Program-made: the position numbers and the translations under genes
Notes under the pieces: generated by a model
The model's database searches: none
Seen by the model: only the letters and a program-made list of their open reading frames with translations
Told to the model about the DNA's origin: nothing
Assembly: GCA_019695345.1 (NCBI GenBank)
Contig: JAIBAE010000023.1
Coordinates: 1-53,027 of the forward strand
DNA length: 53,027 nucleotides
Direction: 5' to 3'
DNA from: Bacteroidota bacterium
GTDB taxonomy: Bacteria; Bacteroidota; Ignavibacteria; Kapaibacteriales; NICIL-2
Shown here: positions 51,915 to 53,027 of the stretch, one piece after another
How the letters are laid out: the number at the start of each line of letters is the position of its first letter
How positions within the stretch are numbered: the first letter of the stretch is position 1

Positions 51915-53027
51915 ATGAAACACACATTCTCATTCATAGGAGCGTTGTTGCTTCTGTTTATGTTGTGTATTAAAACCTTTGCCGAAGTACCTAAAACGAT
52001 ATCGTACCAAGGTGTGCTTACTAATAGTATTGATGAGCCATTTCCCGATGGTACATATACAATTTCGTTCTCGTTATACGATGCAGCAACAGGAAGTACT
52101 GCGTTATGGACTGAAAGCCGACAAGTTAAGACTAAGTTTGGGGTGTTTGATGCAACACTTGGGGAAACAGTTCCATTTGACCTTCTGTTCGACAAACCAT
52201 ACTGGCTTGGTATAACAGTTCAGGGACAACAAGAATTGAGTCCACGACTTGCGTTGGTGTCATCGCCATATTCTTTTAACTCCGTTCGTGCTACTGTAGC
52301 TGATTCAGTATCGCCTACTGCCGGTGGAGTGGTGCGCCAGTTAAATGGTATGAACGGTAACCTGACAATTGTTGGCGATGGAACTACTACCGTTACTCAA
52401 AGTGGCAATACCATTACTATAAAAACACTTCAGCTTGGCGTACAGCGTATTGAGAGCGCAGACAACGCACTTGTTGTTACAAATCCCGATGGTCCAACCA
52501 CAACACTCTCGTTAAAAGACAGCGCAATAACAAGTAATAAAATAGCAGCTGGTGTTATCCCAACAGCACTTCCACCAAGTGGCACAGCAAGTGGAGATTT
52601 AACCGGAACGTACCCAAATCCAACAGTAGGAAACGGAGCAATAACAAATACCAAGCTTGCAACGAACGCAGTTGGTACAACCAACATTCAAGATGCAAGT
52701 GTAACAACTCCAAAGCTCGCAGATGCATCGGTAACAAGTACAAAGTTAGCAGATGGCGTTATTCCAACTACGTTGCCACCAAGTGGTACAGCAGGCGGTG
52801 ATTTAATAGGTACCTATCCAAACCCTACTGTTGGCAATGGTGCAATAACCAATACCAAGCTTGCAACGAACGCAGTTGGTACAACCAACATTCAAGATGC
52901 AAGTGTAACAACTCCAAAGCTCGCAGATGCATCGGTAACGAGTGCGAAGTTAGCAGCGGGTGTTATTCCTACCTCACTTCCTCCAAGTGGTACGGCAGGA
53001 GGTGATTTAATAGGTACCGATCCAAAC
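51915..53027 (+). CDS. Repetitive exported protein (5' part; 3' end outside window)
   Basis: 371 codons visible; still open at the window end. GGAG lies about seven bases before the ATG, and MKHTFSFIGALLLLFMLC is a signal peptide. Residues ~25-115 form an all-beta N-terminal domain ('ISYQGVLTNS', 'GTYTISFSLYDA'). A tail-fibre-like section follows with repeated units of ~68 residues ('NTKLATNAVGTTNIQDASVT', 'TPKLADASVTS', 'IPTTLPPSGTAGGDLIGTYP'). Such collagen-like or fibre repeats occur in FCB surface proteins, often ahead of a T9SS or S74 peptidase C-terminus, but neither is visible here. Function unknown. A tandem DNA repeat runs through it. Confidence 0.87.
   Translation, partial: MKHTFSFIGALLLLFMLCIKTFAEVPKTISYQGVLTNSIDEPFPDGTYTISFSLYDAATGSTALWTESRQVKTKFGVFDATLGETVPFDLLFDKPYWLGITVQGQQELSPRLALVSSPYSFNSVRATVADSVSPTAGGVVRQLNGMNGNLTIVGDGTTTVTQSGNTITIKTLQLGVQRIESADNALVVTNPDGPTTTLSLKDSAITSNKIAAGVIPTALPPSGTASGDLTGTYPNPTVGNGAITNTKLATNAVGTTNIQDASVTTPKLADASVTSTKLADGVIPTTLPPSGTAGGDLIGTYPNPTVGNGAITNTKLATNAVGTTNIQDASVTTPKLADASVTSAKLAAGVIPTSLPPSGTAGGDLIGTDPN
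52647..52939 (+). repeat. 204-bp in-frame tandem repeat
   Basis: Blocks 52647-52735 and 52851-52939 are identical over 89 bases and spaced 204 bp (68 codons). A shorter, diverged third unit lies upstream (from ~52545), and another begins at ~52940. Likely to vary in copy number. Confidence 0.88.

Noticed and set aside
51671-52195. 174-residue minus-strand open frame across the start of the repetitive protein gene
   Set aside because: It is antisense to a signal-peptide-bearing gene and runs through a terminator and a family-2 repeat.

Overview
The window looks like chromosomal DNA from an AT-rich Gram-negative bacterium of the Bacteroidota/Chlorobiota (FCB) group. Many large exported proteins end in a type IX secretion (T9SS) type-A sorting domain. 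DUF7948/SBBP propellers, ASH (choice-of-anchor D) domains and double-OmpA outer-membrane proteins recur, and the regulators are soluble TPR proteins with a C-terminal LuxR-type HTH. This mixture resembles what I know of Kapabacteria/Ignavibacteria-like genomes, but that placement is inference. No rRNA, tRNA, CRISPR array, phage or transposase gene was recognised, and no T9SS machinery gene was identified with certainty.

Layout. 1-5.8 kb: two divergent SBBP-propeller surface proteins (the first cut by the window edge) separated by about 1 kb of repeat-bearing non-coding DNA. 5.9-14.8 kb: a minus-strand operon of kelch/ASH/T9SS protein, double-OmpA barrel protein and ASH/T9SS protein, with translationally coupled junctions. 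15.2-28.6 kb: two related modules, each a ~1200-residue T9SS cargo protein of unknown function transcribed divergently from TPR-LuxR regulators (one regulator in module 1, two in tandem in module 2). 29-35.2 kb: housekeeping genes prfB (with its programmed +1 frameshift), lpxH and a DUF486 membrane protein, plus an M48 metalloprotease and a PD40/OmpA envelope protein. 35.2-45.2 kb: an Asp-box propeller T9SS protein, a small exported protein, and a second cargo + double-OmpA operon (vWA/SBBP/ASH/T9SS followed by OmpA). 45.4-53 kb: thrS, a TPR protein, tryptophanase tnaA, a small exported protein, a Rieske lipoprotein-like protein, and the start of a repetitive exported protein with a 204-bp tandem repeat.

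Two families of interspersed intergenic repeats run through the window. Family 1 (ends GCTATCGCCAGACCGCACC and its inverse) repeatedly sits 6-17 nt after stop codons, like a 3'-end element. Family 2 (core GGCTCGCACCGGGTTTGCGC) is intergenic, but two copies or relatives appear to be translated inside the N-terminal leaders of exported proteins (4-23 and 9-31 residues in). An inverted repeat, CTACGTA-N5-TACGTAG, occurs in both divergent cargo/regulator promoter regions and once elsewhere.

The most interesting candidate system is the repeated pairing of a giant T9SS surface protein with divergent TPR-LuxR regulators that share a nearly identical DNA-binding end. It could be a regulated, paralogous cell-surface module. 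That functional link is inferred from gene order and the shared inverted repeat only.
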